Source: Citrus sinensis
Lineage: Eukaryota; Streptophyta; Magnoliopsida; Sapindales; Rutaceae
Length of the DNA: 64,000 bases
NCBI RefSeq assembly: GCF_022201045.2
Contig: NC_068558.1
Coordinates: 744,001-808,000 of the forward strand
Reading direction: 5' to 3'
Part shown: positions 36,801-48,400 of the stretch, piece by piece
How positions within the stretch are numbered: the first letter of the stretch is position 1
How the letters are laid out: every line of letters starts with the position of its first letter
Translations under genes and position numbers: made by a program
Notes under the pieces: model-generated
What the model was told of the DNA's origin: nothing
Databases searched by the model: none
The model's input: only the letters and a program-made list of their open reading frames with translations

Positions 36801-38336
36801 TAAACCTTTTGTGACATTGATTCAGAAGATGATTCTCGATTGCGTTGTTGTTGTTGTTGTCGTCGTCCTTAGAACCCATCTCGGATTTCATTTTCAAAAA
36901 AAAAATTGGAATTGCCAAAAACGATTTCGAAATTTATTTCCTGTGATGTTAAAAATGGTATCAAGTGTCATGTCATAAAAAAGAAAAATGCCATTGCCTT
37001 CAACATAATGATGCTTATACATCAGACGAGGCCATGGAGATTAATGTTAGCTCACCTACCAACAATGTGGAGGATTAAACATAATCAGTTGTTGAACCAT
37101 CTTAATTAATTATGATAATTTTCTTAACATTTTTGGGGAAACTGAGACTAATTGTTTAGTAATCTCATAGCTTAACTACCCACATTTTGCCCAGCCTGTT
37201 CTGTCTTTTACTTAAATTATAAAAACTGTGTTCTTGTAAATCCATAATTAACAGAGACATATAAATAGAAAAATATGAAATGAAGGGTTCAAGATACTCA
37301 AACAAAGGGCTGAATGTTAGAAGGGAAAACATCATTTCATAGTAATGTCAAAATAAGTTTGAAGACTAGTTCAAGGATCTTTAAGAAGCATATTCCCACA
37401 ATTAATGAAAAAAAAATTATTTGTTTCCTTTGCCATAAGCTCATTATTGCTTTCCTCCAAGGGCCCTAAGAGGTTTGGAAAAGCAATTTTGCCTAATGAT
37501 GGCCTAATCTATACCCATTATTATTTAATAAAACTCAACCAGCGGAGATTCAGAGGATAAATAGAGAAACTTGTTAAGTTCAGAATGTCAACATCAAGCT
37601 ACCCATGTGATCTGTCAAAGTCATTCAGGAAAATTAGACAGTTAATTATCAACTCTAAAGCAAGTGGGTTTAGTTAATTACTTTAATGTCGGCGAAAAGC
37701 TTGATTAATTTAATCTAATGACAACACCATCTACGAATGGAACCTCGAGGGAACCACAGTAATCCACCCAGAGAGAAAAAAAAAATGAATAAATAAATAA
37801 AACAGTTTACAGTGATTCTTCAAAGAATATATTTGTTTGGCTAGTGGCAAAGGTAAGGTTGGCATCCTGAAATCTAAGACCTCATAATAATGCAAGGTAT
37901 CTCTCTTCCTCTCTTATTTAACAATCATCATTAGCACAGTGACAAGATTTAGGTCATGATCAATGTTGTAATTTTATTGATGCCGGCATTCTTTATACTT
38001 GTTTATCTTACCATCCATAAATTAGCACAAATAATTTATTCTAGGCTGAGAAATTAGAATACAAGCGAAACAAGAACAACATAGGGGAAGTTACATGAAT
38101 GTTATTTATTCAAATCGAAACAACAGAGAATGTGCCCTCACTCGAGCATGGTGATGGATTGAATGAATTGGCAAAAGAAGCTACTGTGACTTCATCACTC
38201 GTCAGAGCATTAATGATTTCTTCATCACTTTATGCGTCCCATGCTTTTAAGCAATGTTAATTAAGGCCTCAAATCAATGATTAATTTTCTGTTAAGGAAT
38301 GGTTGAAATAGAGAAATTCTTTGGCCCACAGTTTAT
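33818..38336. other. Long intergenic spacer upstream of... and including KAS I 3' UTR
   Basis: No gene recognised in 4.5 kb; longest open frames are under 70 codons. (TA)n at ~34925-34943; a less AT-rich stretch at 35640-36300 contains a perfect palindrome TCATGGCCGCCCATGA-like block at ~35667 but no recognised miRNA. Trinucleotide (GTT)n/(GTC)n at ~36844-36868. The last ~250 bases are probably the KAS I 3' UTR. Confidence 0.55.
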
Positions 38337-41298
38337 TTATGGTGAGAAGGGAGCAAAAACCACCACAGAGTTGTGACCACCAAAGCCAAATGAATTTGAG
38401 ATAGCTGCATAAACAAGAAATTAAAAAACAAACCATTAGTTAAAATAAGATATATAATTATTCCAGTTCTAGAAGGCGTACAGCTAAAGTACACTTAACT
38501 GTCTGACAAGTTTGTTTGTGTAGTATAGCTAGGTCGAATTAGTAATCAACGAGTATAGTAATATATATTCAAAGATTCTAAAAATATTTTATGCGAAGCC
38601 AAGAACCGAAACACGTACCAACGTTAACGTGATGCTGTTTCTTCACATTTGGAACGGTGTCGATTGTAACCTCAGGCTCCAAGTTCTGCCAGGAAAAGTA
38701 ACATATGTCCACAAAATGTATTAGAAAAAAATATTGTCGGCTCTTTAGATGAAATGGAGAAAAGTCTTAAGGGCTGAGAAACAGTACATCTTGGTTAAGG
38801 GTTGGATGCAACCAGCCAGTGGTGATTGCTTTTATGGTTGTTATAGCTTCCAATCCGCCAGCTGCCCCAAGCCCATGTCCAATCATTGACTGAAACATGA
38901 AATAAGAAACATAGGGGATTGCATTAGCTCTCATTTAAGATCGTGATATATATGATTAATGGGATATTTATGTATCTCACCTTAGTTCCATTCATCTTCA
39001 TTTCAGATGTGTCCTTAAAGACCTTCTTAATTGCATTAACCTCAGCCAAATCCCCTGCTAATGTGGATGTTGCATGAGCATTCACGTAGTTAACCTGTAT
39101 ACAAATTGAAGTTTTACATTAATCTAGAGGTCATTCAAATGAAATTTTTTAAGATTTATCTAACCTCTTCAGGGGAAACTCCTGCATCTTCTAAACTCTT
39201 GGCTATGCAAGATGAAACTCCGAGGCCATCTGACCTTGGATCTGTCATGTGATGAGCATCACAGGTTACCGCACCTCCCAGATACTCGGCAATTATGTTA
39301 GCTCCTCTTTTCATTGCATGCTCCAAGCTCTCCATAACCTGTTCAGTTTCACAAAGAGCAAAGTTAGTACAAACAAAAAATGTCAAGAAAAAATAAGGAC
39401 GACCAATCAAAGTATGTATATATCCTGCAGAAAACAGACAGGATTTTTTTAATTATAATTATTATTTATAATTACTAACCAGTATGCCACAGCCCTCTCC
39501 CATGACAAAGCCATCGCGATCTTTGTCCCAAGGTCTCGAAGCTCTTTTGGGGTATTCATTCCTTTGGGACAGAGCTCGACAAGCAATAAACCCACCAACC
39601 CCAGTAGGTATAATAGCAGCCTCAGTCCCACCAGCGACCATGATATCTGCTTCACCTCTTCTGATGTGATTTGCAGCAGCGTAAAAGCAATAATTAGCAG
39701 TTGCACAAGCTGTTGAAATAGAATAATTTGGTCCCATCAAACCGGTGTCTATGGCTAACAATGCTGAACCCATGTTGGTGATTGAATACGGTATGAAAAA
39801 TGGAGTTATCTTCTTATATCCCTTTTGAATAAGAGCTTCAACTCCAGTGGTAAAAGACGTGAGGCCTCCCATGCCTGATCCCACTACAACTCCAATTCTT
39901 GTTCTGTCCATCTGCACACATGGATGCAAAAATTAATTTAATTCTGATTAGTGCTGAGTCTAGAAAAATGAAAGGGCCTCTGCCACTGCCACATGATGTA
40001 GGGTGTTGCGTGTTGCGAGCAGTGTATTTTTTGGAGATTCTAACTTGGGTTACAGTTGTCTGTTTTCGGCGTATAATATATTGTTTTGAAGCTTATGACG
40101 AGACAAACAAAATCCACAACTGTCTAAGCTGTTCCGCTCCGTGATCGAACTGGAAATTCCGTTTCTTTCCTGGTCATTTTTTAGCTTTAAAATTCTTTCT
40201 TATTTTTCCTAATTCTTCTGGGATTTTTATCTTTTTTAAAAAAAAAAACTCAGATTTGAATACCATTTGTTTTTCTTTCCTTATTTTGATTAGAATAGTT
40301 TAATTATCATATTAGATTTTGGATTTACCTATTTTGATAAATTCGCGTTATTTCAGCTTGTTATAAAAATAGTTCAAAATCCTAATTTTATTCATTCATA
40401 CTTTTCAATAAAACTTATCATTATTCATAAATCTATTTTCTTATACTAGAAAACTCAATAAAGTTTCCGTTTCGTCACCACATTTTGCTACTAAGACAAT
40501 GTGACTGACTTACATTTTCGAGGACTTGAGGGCTGAGGCTGGCTTCTTCAAGGGCTCTTCTGCCAGCAACCAAGCAGTACCTCCAGCAATCATCAAGCCG
40601 CCGATCATTCTTTCCATCGATGTAGCCTTTGGAAGAAAAATCACGAATCTGGCCCCCAAATCGAACAGAGAAGCTCGAAGCATCAAATCTGTCGATTGGG
40701 CTAATTCCGCTCTCTCCCTCTAGAAGTTTGTTATAAAATTTATCAATGTCACTGCCAAATACTGATACAAGTCCCATTCCAGTAATGACAATTCTTTTTT
40801 TGGGATCTATTTCCCTCTTGGGAGCTGAAGCCATAACCCTGATGGTTCTGCATTTTGGACCTGTGAGCGGATGTGAAACTAATTTAAAACCACATGAATA
40901 GTAGCTACTCGCAGTACTACCCCTAAAGAAATAAGTTATTGAATCATAAAACTTTAAAAAACATTGGGATCACATTCACATCCATAAAACGCACATACGT
41001 AGTCTATGTTTAATTCGTATGAGCTGAGCTATAAAGCTTCATATTCCTCATTTGGCCTTAGCAACAAATATTTCTAACCAATAACTGAAATGACCAAGAA
41101 TGAAATATAAGTAATACCTGAAGAACAAATTAACCCACTTTGCTTAATAGTAGTAGTAATGCCAGCTGATGCAAATTGAAAGTTCTCCGCTGGCCTAAGC
41201 CCACTGTACTGAGCTAGAGAAGCAGCCCCATTGCTCTTTACTTGTTTGTTTCCAAAAACCACCCCGAGAGCAGAAGCCGTGCTAACAAAGCTTGCCAT
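38337..41298 (-). CDS. KAS1: Plastid 3-oxoacyl-[acyl-carrier-protein] synthase I (KAS I)
   Basis: Eight exons: 41298-41118, 40860-40514, 39911-39480, 39338-39165, 39094-38981, 38889-38788, 38685-38619 and 38404-38337; 1485 nt, 494 residues. It condenses acyl-ACP (C4 to C14) with malonyl-ACP in plastid fatty-acid synthesis, giving palmitoyl-ACP. Residues 1-~67 are a Ser/Ala-rich transit peptide. The mature part starts near SAPKREIDPKKRIVITGMG, as in Arabidopsis KAS I and unlike KAS II. Catalytic residues are all present: Cys245 (SISTACATANY), His385 (NAHATSTLAGD), Lys416 and His421 (SMIGHGLGAAGG). The glycine-rich end SFGFGGHNSVV is intact. For exon 2 an upstream AG at ~40925 would shift the frame; the AG before 40860 keeps phase and is chosen. 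ATG at 41298 is preferred; another in-frame ATG lies at 41319. Confidence 0.95.
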
Positions 41299-41604
41299 TT
41301 GCACAACTCTTCTAATCAATGCGAGTCTCTCTCTGTCTAACTGAAACAGGTTATGGTAATTGAATACATATAGAAGAAAAAACTAAAGTGAGAGCTTTGG
41401 GTTTGCAGTGAAAGAGGACTTAACAATGAAAGCACTTCGTTTGTTTCGTTCAAGTTTTGTTCATTTTGGTAAGGGACAGATTTTGGCGATGGGAGCAAAA
41501 TAAACGCAATGCACTCCCCCTTTTTTCTTCATTTCGTTTTAACCGCTTAACTACCCCCAACAACCAAAATTTCGGTAGTTTATTGCCTCGTGTCTGCTGT
41601 TTGC

Positions 41605-41610
41605 CACGTG
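41605..41610. promoter_or_regulatory. G-box upstream of KAS I
   Basis: CACGTG within GCCACGTGTC, ~310 bases upstream of the KAS I start codon. This is the core bound by bZIP/bHLH factors and matches an ABRE-type context. Function is inferred only. Confidence 0.4.
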
Positions 41611-43089
41611 TCACTCTGTAACCGCCATTTCGTTTCTGTTTTTCGCCTTTCCAATGGCACCGCACGTCGACGTTAATGTCGCGTCCCCACGCTACCTGGG
41701 GCCAGGGCCGACCCGCACTCTTTCGCACTTAAATTTGAAAATGAAAGTCCCAAAAAACTGGTTCAATTCATAAATAAATTAGCTGCCTCCAAAATTGGTG
41801 TTTGTTTGGGAGGTTTTCAAATAATTTTCTAATTGGTCACCCAATTTCAAATCTTGAACTGCTTACAAAATTATTTAAATTTTGAAAACGTACCAGATTA
41901 TACAAAGCTATTAGAAACCTGCAATTTTGGTTCGGTTTATTAGGCTTGTTATTGTAAATCAGAAATGGCAACCAATGAATTTGGATCTTGCCGACTTGGG
42001 CTGGGGTCAAATAAATACGCGTGTCGGTTTTCTGGGCCCATCTGACATTGGTCCATTTGGTTAAGACAAATGGTTTTAAACATTGGTGTTGGACTGGTCA
42101 TAGGTCTTTATCACAAGAAATTTTAAAATATAATGAAGAAAATATAACTAATTAATATATTTATGATATGTATAATTAAAATTAATATACTCATCACTCG
42201 TATGATAGTTTTTTAAAATAAATACATATACGTTATAACATCATTTACTTATACACAATATCTTTTATATATTTTAGAATTTCTCTTTATCACCAATACT
42301 ACTAATAGCATTGCATTTTTGCCACAAAAAATAAATTATAGGGGTTTGCAAAATTCTCCAATAGCACCTTTTTTTCCCCTCTCCAATTTTCTTTTAAAGG
42401 AATGAATTGCATTTGCTAAACCTAATTTGAAACTTCTTATTCGTTTATCTGTTTAACTGTTTTCTTTGTGTTTGTTCTTCTTCTTTCAATTTGCTTCATT
42501 TTTAGAAGATTAGAATCAATTCAAACAGAACCAAAAACAATCGGTCCGGAAAATTCTTATCCGATTTCAACTCAATTAAGGCAAAATGCCTACCTTAAAG
42601 TAGATGGTTAAGCTGTCAAGAGCATACATTGCGAGCAACTTTACATAATTAATCTCTCTAATACAATCATATAGATGGATGAGCTAAAATTCTACACTCT
42701 TATTATTACACAATATTTATAAAAGAAATAAGAAGTATGAATTTCCCCTACCTAAACCTTTGCCACAAGGCAGTTCACTTGTTGCTGAATTGCACCAGCA
42801 ACCAGGCCACCCGACATCCTCATATATAGCAATACTTTCAGTTACAAACACCAGCAATAAAATCATCGCCGTTACCATCGAATAATGATAGACTATTTTC
42901 CTTTGGGCCTAATTCTGAATGAAGAATCAAGCATCAACTGTGCGAGTTTCTTGATCCCCTAATCAAATTACACGCAGCTACCAGCGATCATGTATTCTGA
43001 TTTTGGGAGTGTAAGATACGTGAAGTGGATTGCAATATTGTCAAACAAATGTCGCTAAGCAGTTTAATTAATTTAGAAGATATTGGTAA
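41611..43089. other. Spacer between KAS I and the LINE insertion
   Basis: No gene recognised. The part next to KAS I is its promoter. Beyond ~42100 it is AT-rich, with nothing readable before the MITE at 43090. Confidence 0.6.
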
Positions 43090-43242
43090 GGAAAATGCTA
43101 TTTGAACAGTAGGAAGATAAAAACGACAGTATAGTAATATAAACAATACTATCATTTTGTATCCTGTAGTATTACTGTAATATGAACCATACCTATATTT
43201 TTGTCTTCCTGCTATCTTGCTACTGTTCAAATAACAGTATTC
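43090..43242. mobile_element. Small Tourist-like MITE (153 bp)
   Basis: The left end GGAAAATGCTATTTGAACAG and the complement of the right end GAATACTGTTATTTGAACAG form terminal inverted repeats, and the interior also folds back (GTAGGAAGATAAAAA against TTTTTGTCTTCCTGC). Flanked by TAA on both sides (43087-43089 and 43243-43245). Almost the whole element could form one hairpin, a possible small-RNA source. Confidence 0.65.
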
Positions 43243-43775
43243 TAATAGTAAATAAATACTAAAAATAGAGTGAAGGAAAGGCGACTGGCTCTGAGCTCTA
43301 GCTCTATTTGTTTTAACTTTTTGACACAATTTAGCTGTCAAAATTAAGCTATGGAATTGTTGTTGTTTAAAAATGATAATAAATCACTTTTATTTGACTA
43401 ATTATAGTGGTGTCTAGTCTACCAAACATTCGTAAAACAACTAGATCTTTCATTTCACAGCAGTCCACGGGGAACCTGAAACATGTTTCTTTCTTCCATG
43501 TTTAATGGTTCATGTACGTTTCATGTCTAAGTAATTGCACTGAGAGGCAATGAAAATGTTGAATGCGTTCGTACAAGCCAAGAAGCCCCAGCAAGCAGCA
43601 GCCAGCGGAACTTTTGAAAGTAATTAAGGAATACGGAACCCAGACACAGACACACACACACACACACCCCATCTAACGGTCTGTGATACGACTCTCTCCA
43701 GTCTGCCGGTGGCATTATTGCCCATGTCCATTATAAAGCATAACGACTGTTTTGTTTTATCAATCTCTTGCTGGT
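43243..43775. other. Spacer ending in the left LINE target duplication
   Basis: No gene recognised. A (CA)n run lies at ~43646-43664. The last 14 bases, AATCTCTTGCTGGT (43762-43775), are the left copy of the LINE target-site duplication. Confidence 0.65.
43762..43775 (+). repeat. LINE target-site duplication, left copy
   Basis: AATCTCTTGCTGGT, identical to 49591-49604. Confidence 0.9.
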
Positions 43776-43948
43776 AAAATCCCTTTTCTAATCATATTGC
43801 GTCTCTTTTCTATAGTGCTCTCTTTCTCTCTGAAAGGGGTACTAAGAATGAGAGGAAAATGAGTTGCCATGACTCATCGGTCACTCACTTGTTGAGTGGG
43901 TAGGTATTCCAAAGATAACATTCGAAACAATAGAAGTTAGTTTGCAGA

Positions 43949-45439
43949 ATGGATACAGAGGAACTCGTCCGAAAGTGCAGTGCTATAACTTTGCAGGAAG
44001 AGGAGAAAGATAAGATTACGATGTTAGGCAGCATGAGAGAAACAAGATTGAAGCTTGTTGCAAATTGTTTGGTGGGTAAAGTTGTGCTAAATAAAGGAAT
44101 TAACACAGAAGGATTGAGAGCTGCACTGCAACAAGTGTGGAGAACCATTAAAGAATTCAAGGTGGAGAGTGTAGGAAACAACATTTTCATTTTCAAATTC
44201 AACTCAGAAGAGGAAAAAAAAAGAGTATTCACGGGAGGGCCTTGGCACTTTGCGGGGGCGTTGATTGTTATGACAGAACCGAAGGGCATAGGAGATGTTC
44301 ATGATCAACAGTTCACACATGCGTCCTTTTGGGTACAAATCCACAATGTGCCCCTTATGTGTATGCATAAAGGCACCATCCAAAAACTCGGAGAGAAGAT
44401 TGGAGATGTTGAGGAGATTGAAACGGATGACGATGGGGAGTGCATCGGGCTATATGCTCGATTAAGAATTTCGGTAAACGTTACGCATCCCTTTAAAAAA
44501 ATCTTGTTCATTGAAGAAGAAGATAAGAAGAAGATTCCAATGGCAGTGGTGTATGAGAGATTGCCAGATTTCTGCTTTTGTTGTGGCATCCTAGGACATC
44601 AATACAGAGAATGCCTTAAGTACCGAGGACAGCCAAAGGATAAATTGCCATATGGGAGCTGGTTGAAGGCCAAAACCGCAGCTGAGAGAGCAAAGCTTAA
44701 TAGAGATAAAGGGGCATGGAGTAAAGAGCACAACAAACCAGACCTTTCACCTTCAAATTTGAAACAACAGCAACTGCAACACTTGCAACCCAACCCGGAT
44801 GGTGGAAGCGGGTCAGGGGCAACCCATGCTGAACAAAACAACAATGTAGAACAAATGAGAGGCCAACATGTGGCAAAAGTAGGTGAAGGGCAATCAATGC
44901 ACAATACTGATGAATTGAGGCAGCCGCTGACAAGCAGTAAGGTGCAAGCTAACATAGCTGGTATCATGGACTCAACTAGAACTCTGTGCAAAAAAGAGGG
45001 AAAGAGTGGCGGGAAGGAAACTGAGGTTGAAAATGAGAGAGGAAACCTGGTGGAATGGATTACCAAAAAGCCCCTGCAAGCTCAAAAGGAGAATGACAAC
45101 GAAGAAAAGATAAATGGGCTGAGGGATGTCGCTCTGAAGCCCAAAAGAAAGAAGTGGAAGTCTAAAGCTAGAAATGCAACAAGTGGTGAAAAAAATGCAA
45201 CTGAGGTAATTGTGACTAAAAGGCCTAGAACCGAGAGTGGTGATCTAAGCCCGGAAAAGAAACGATCAAAACTCACGAGCTCAAGTCAGCCTCTAACTAA
45301 CAAACCTCAGTCATATTCCCCTGCAACTAAAACTACATCAACTTGGGAAAATCCAGAAGTTGTGGTAAGTGAAGATGCAGCAGATATGCAAGAAGATGTA
45401 TCGGCGGTGGCTGGGGAGCAGCCCCGCCGGGAGCCATGA
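43949..45439 (+). CDS. LINE ORF1: nucleic-acid-binding protein with DUF4283 and zinc knuckle
   Basis: 496 residues. The N-terminal ~170 residues match the DUF4283 pattern of plant L1 ORF1 proteins (VGKVVLNKGINTEGLRAALQ, then GGPWHFAGALIVM, then FWVQIHNVPL). A CCHC zinc knuckle follows at C209-x2-C212-x4-H217-x4-C222 (CFCCGILGHQYREC). The C-terminal half is charged, low complexity and Lys/Arg-rich, suited to RNA binding. It packages the LINE transcript into the retrotransposition particle. Its stop codon overlaps the ORF2 start by four bases (ATGA). Confidence 0.93.
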   Translation: MDTEELVRKCSAITLQEEEKDKITMLGSMRETRLKLVANCLVGKVVLNKGINTEGLRAALQQVWRTIKEFKVESVGNNIFIFKFNSEEEKKRVFTGGPWHFAGALIVMTEPKGIGDVHDQQFTHASFWVQIHNVPLMCMHKGTIQKLGEKIGDVEEIETDDDGECIGLYARLRISVNVTHPFKKILFIEEEDKKKIPMAVVYERLPDFCFCCGILGHQYRECLKYRGQPKDKLPYGSWLKAKTAAERAKLNRDKGAWSKEHNKPDLSPSNLKQQQLQHLQPNPDGGSGSGATHAEQNNNVEQMRGQHVAKVGEGQSMHNTDELRQPLTSSKVQANIAGIMDSTRTLCKKEGKSGGKETEVENERGNLVEWITKKPLQAQKENDNEEKINGLRDVALKPKRKKWKSKARNATSGEKNATEVIVTKRPRTESGDLSPEKKRSKLTSSSQPLTNKPQSYSPATKTTSTWENPEVVVSEDAADMQEDVSAVAGEQPRREP

Positions 45440-48400
45440 AAATTTTAAGTTGGAACGTCCGGGGGCTGGGGAATACCCAGGCGCGCCTAGAAGTAAAGAA
45501 TATTCTCCAAACGCACAAACCTCAGATTTTGTTTTTTTGTGAAACTAAGTTGCGGGCTGCGCAAACTAGAGAGGAGTGTAGAAGGCTAAGTATTGAGAAT
45601 TGTTTTGCTGTAAATAGGATGGGCTTAAAAGGAGGGCTAGCGTTATGTTGGAATGCCGAGGTCCTTGTAACTATCACTTCATATAGTAATCACCACATAG
45701 ATGCTGTAGTTCAGCTGGAGAATGGAAAGCAATGGAGATGCACGGGGATATACAGACACCCAGAAATGCAGCAAAAACATCACACTTGGACGCTACTTCG
45801 AAGGCTGTCAGGTTTGTCTAATCTCCCGTGGTTATGCTTCGGCGATTTCAATGAAATTTTAAGTCCAAATGAGAAATGTGGGGGGAAGGATCGAAATTTG
45901 AGTATGATGGCTAGTTTCAAAGAGGCTGCTCAAGCCTGTAATTTGGTGGATTTAGGTTGCATAGGCTACCCTTTTACTTGGTCTAACCGGAGATTTGGCC
46001 CCCATCTTGTTGAGGAGAGACTGGACAGGTTCCTATGTAGTCGAGATTGGGTTAATAGCTTTTATGATTATGCAGCAACGAATCTCTTAACCGTGAGTTC
46101 TGACCACTGCCCAGTGTTGATGGAAGTTCGAGAAAGAGGTAAAAGTGTCCGCTATGAGAGGAAGGCACCTCGGAGGATTCATTACGAGGATATGTGGAGT
46201 GCCTATGATATGTGCAAGAGCATTGTTCAAGAGGAATGGAGCAGTCAAGGGAATTGGAAATTCGGGAGTCCAGTGCTTCAATTTCAAAAATCCGCCAAAA
46301 GTTCTATGGCTAAGCTTAAATGGTGGAGCAGGCAAGAGTTCGGGGAAAGAGAAAAAGAGCTAAAGCAGACGATGGAGCAGCTACAAAGGTTGAAACAGAA
46401 TTATGATCATTACGTCAGCGGAGATGAAATTAAAAAGTTGGAGAGGCGAATCAATAATTTGTTGATTGATAAAGAAATGTATTGGAAGCAAAGATCAAGG
46501 GCTGACTGGTTAAAAGAGGGAGACAAAAACACAAAGTTCTTCCATTTAAAGGCTTCAGCAAGGAGGCGAAAGAACAAAATTTGGGGGATCGATGATAAAC
46601 AAGGGCGCTGGACAGAAGAGGAAGCTGAAGTGGAAGCTGAATTTTGTGAGTACTTTCAAGAGATTTTCACTTCTTCAAGGCCAAACCAAGCTCAAATAGA
46701 TGCTGCCTTAGATGGATTGTTGCCAAAGATAGATGAAACCATGAAGAATCATCTGAATCAGCCGTTTACAGCTGAGGAGATTTCGGAGGCTCTGAACCAA
46801 ATGTGCCCCACAAAGGCACCTGGCCCGGATGGACTTCCTGCTGTCTTTTTTCAGAAGCATTGGCAAGCAGTGGAGTGTGGAGTTATTTCAACTTGTTTAC
46901 ACATTCTGAATGAACGAGGTGACTTAACTTCGTTAAACCACACTTATATTGCTTTAATTCCAAAAGTTCATAAGCCTAGAAAAGTCACTGATTTTAGACC
47001 CATTAGCCTTTGCAATGTAATTTATAGAATTATCGCTAAGGTTATAGCAAATAGAATGAAACCTATTCTTGAACAAATCATTTCGCCGTTTCAGAGTGCT
47101 TTCATCCCCAATAGACTCATCACCGACAATATTATTATTGGGTATGAGTGTCTCCATAAAATTAGGCACAGTAAAGGGAAAAGAAATGGGTTAGTGGCTT
47201 TAAAGCTAGATATTAGCAAAGCTTATGATAGGGTGGAGTGGGAGTTTTTGAAACAAACAATGACGAAGCTGGGGTTTCCAAATAATTGGGTAGATTTAAT
47301 AATGAATTGTATCACTACATCATCTTTCTCTGTGCTTGTAAATGGGAGTCCCAAGGGCATGATTCACCCGCAAAGAGGCCTTAGACAAGGCTGCCATCTG
47401 TCCCCATATTTGTTCATATTATGTGCAGAATCTTTTTCCAACTTATTGCTGCAAGCGGAGCAGAATCATCAAATCCAGGGGCTGAAATTTGGAAAGGAGA
47501 TTACTATTTCGCATTTACTATTCGCTGATGACAGTTTGGTGTTCACAAAAGCTTCAGTGGATGGTTGCAAGGCCCTCAAAGCGATCTTCGAATGCTATGC
47601 TGCAGCCTCAGGTCAACTCTTCAATTTTGACAAGTCGTCTATGGTTTTCAGTGGCAAAATCCCAGCAGACAGAGTTAATGCAATCAAGGGGATATTTCAA
47701 CTTAAGGTGGTGTCTAGTCACGAAAAATACCTAGGCTTGCCCTCTATGGTTGGAAGAAACAAGAAAAACTTCTTTAATGAAGTGAAACTCAAAGTGGTGA
47801 GCAAGATTTCAAACTGGCAGCATAAATTTTTTTCGAGTGGTGGTAAAGAAGTCCTTATTAAAGCAGTGGCTCAAGCGGTTCCAGCCTATGCGATGAGTGT
47901 TTTTAAGCTTCCTATAGGGCTGTGCGATGACATTCAGATGGCAATGGCGAAGTTTTGGTGGAGATCAAAAGAGGACAAGCGTGGAATCCATTGGGCAAGG
48001 TGGGAAAAGATGAGTCAAGCAAAGAGTAGAGGAGGCCTCGGATTTAGAGAGATGTCTAGTTTTAATCAGGCTTTAGTGGCAAAACAAGGATGGAGACTTT
48101 TGCAATACCCGCATTTATTGGTTACCAAAGTGTTGAAGGCTAGGTATTTTCAAAAGTCAGACTTCTTGAGAGCTCAAACTGGTCATAATCCGTCCTACAT
48201 ATGGAGAAGCATATTGTGGGGAAGACATGTGCTGCAAAAAGGAATTCGGTGGAGGATTGGCAATGGTGAACAGATTCTAATTTGTAGGGATAATTGGATT
48301 CCAAGGCCTGAAACTTTTAGGCCCCTATCAATTCAAAATCTGCCAGCAGAAGCTACAGTCTCAGAGTTTATTAATGCTGAAAATCAATGGGATCACAGAA

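Noticed and set aside
40861-40925. Extra N-terminal segment of KAS I exon 2 from an upstream acceptor
   Set aside because: Its phase does not fit exon 1 and would give an early stop; the AG before 40860 restores the frame.
44305-45518. Several open frames of 60-155 codons on the minus strand opposite the LINE
   Set aside because: They are antisense shadows of the long LINE frames; none resembles a known protein.
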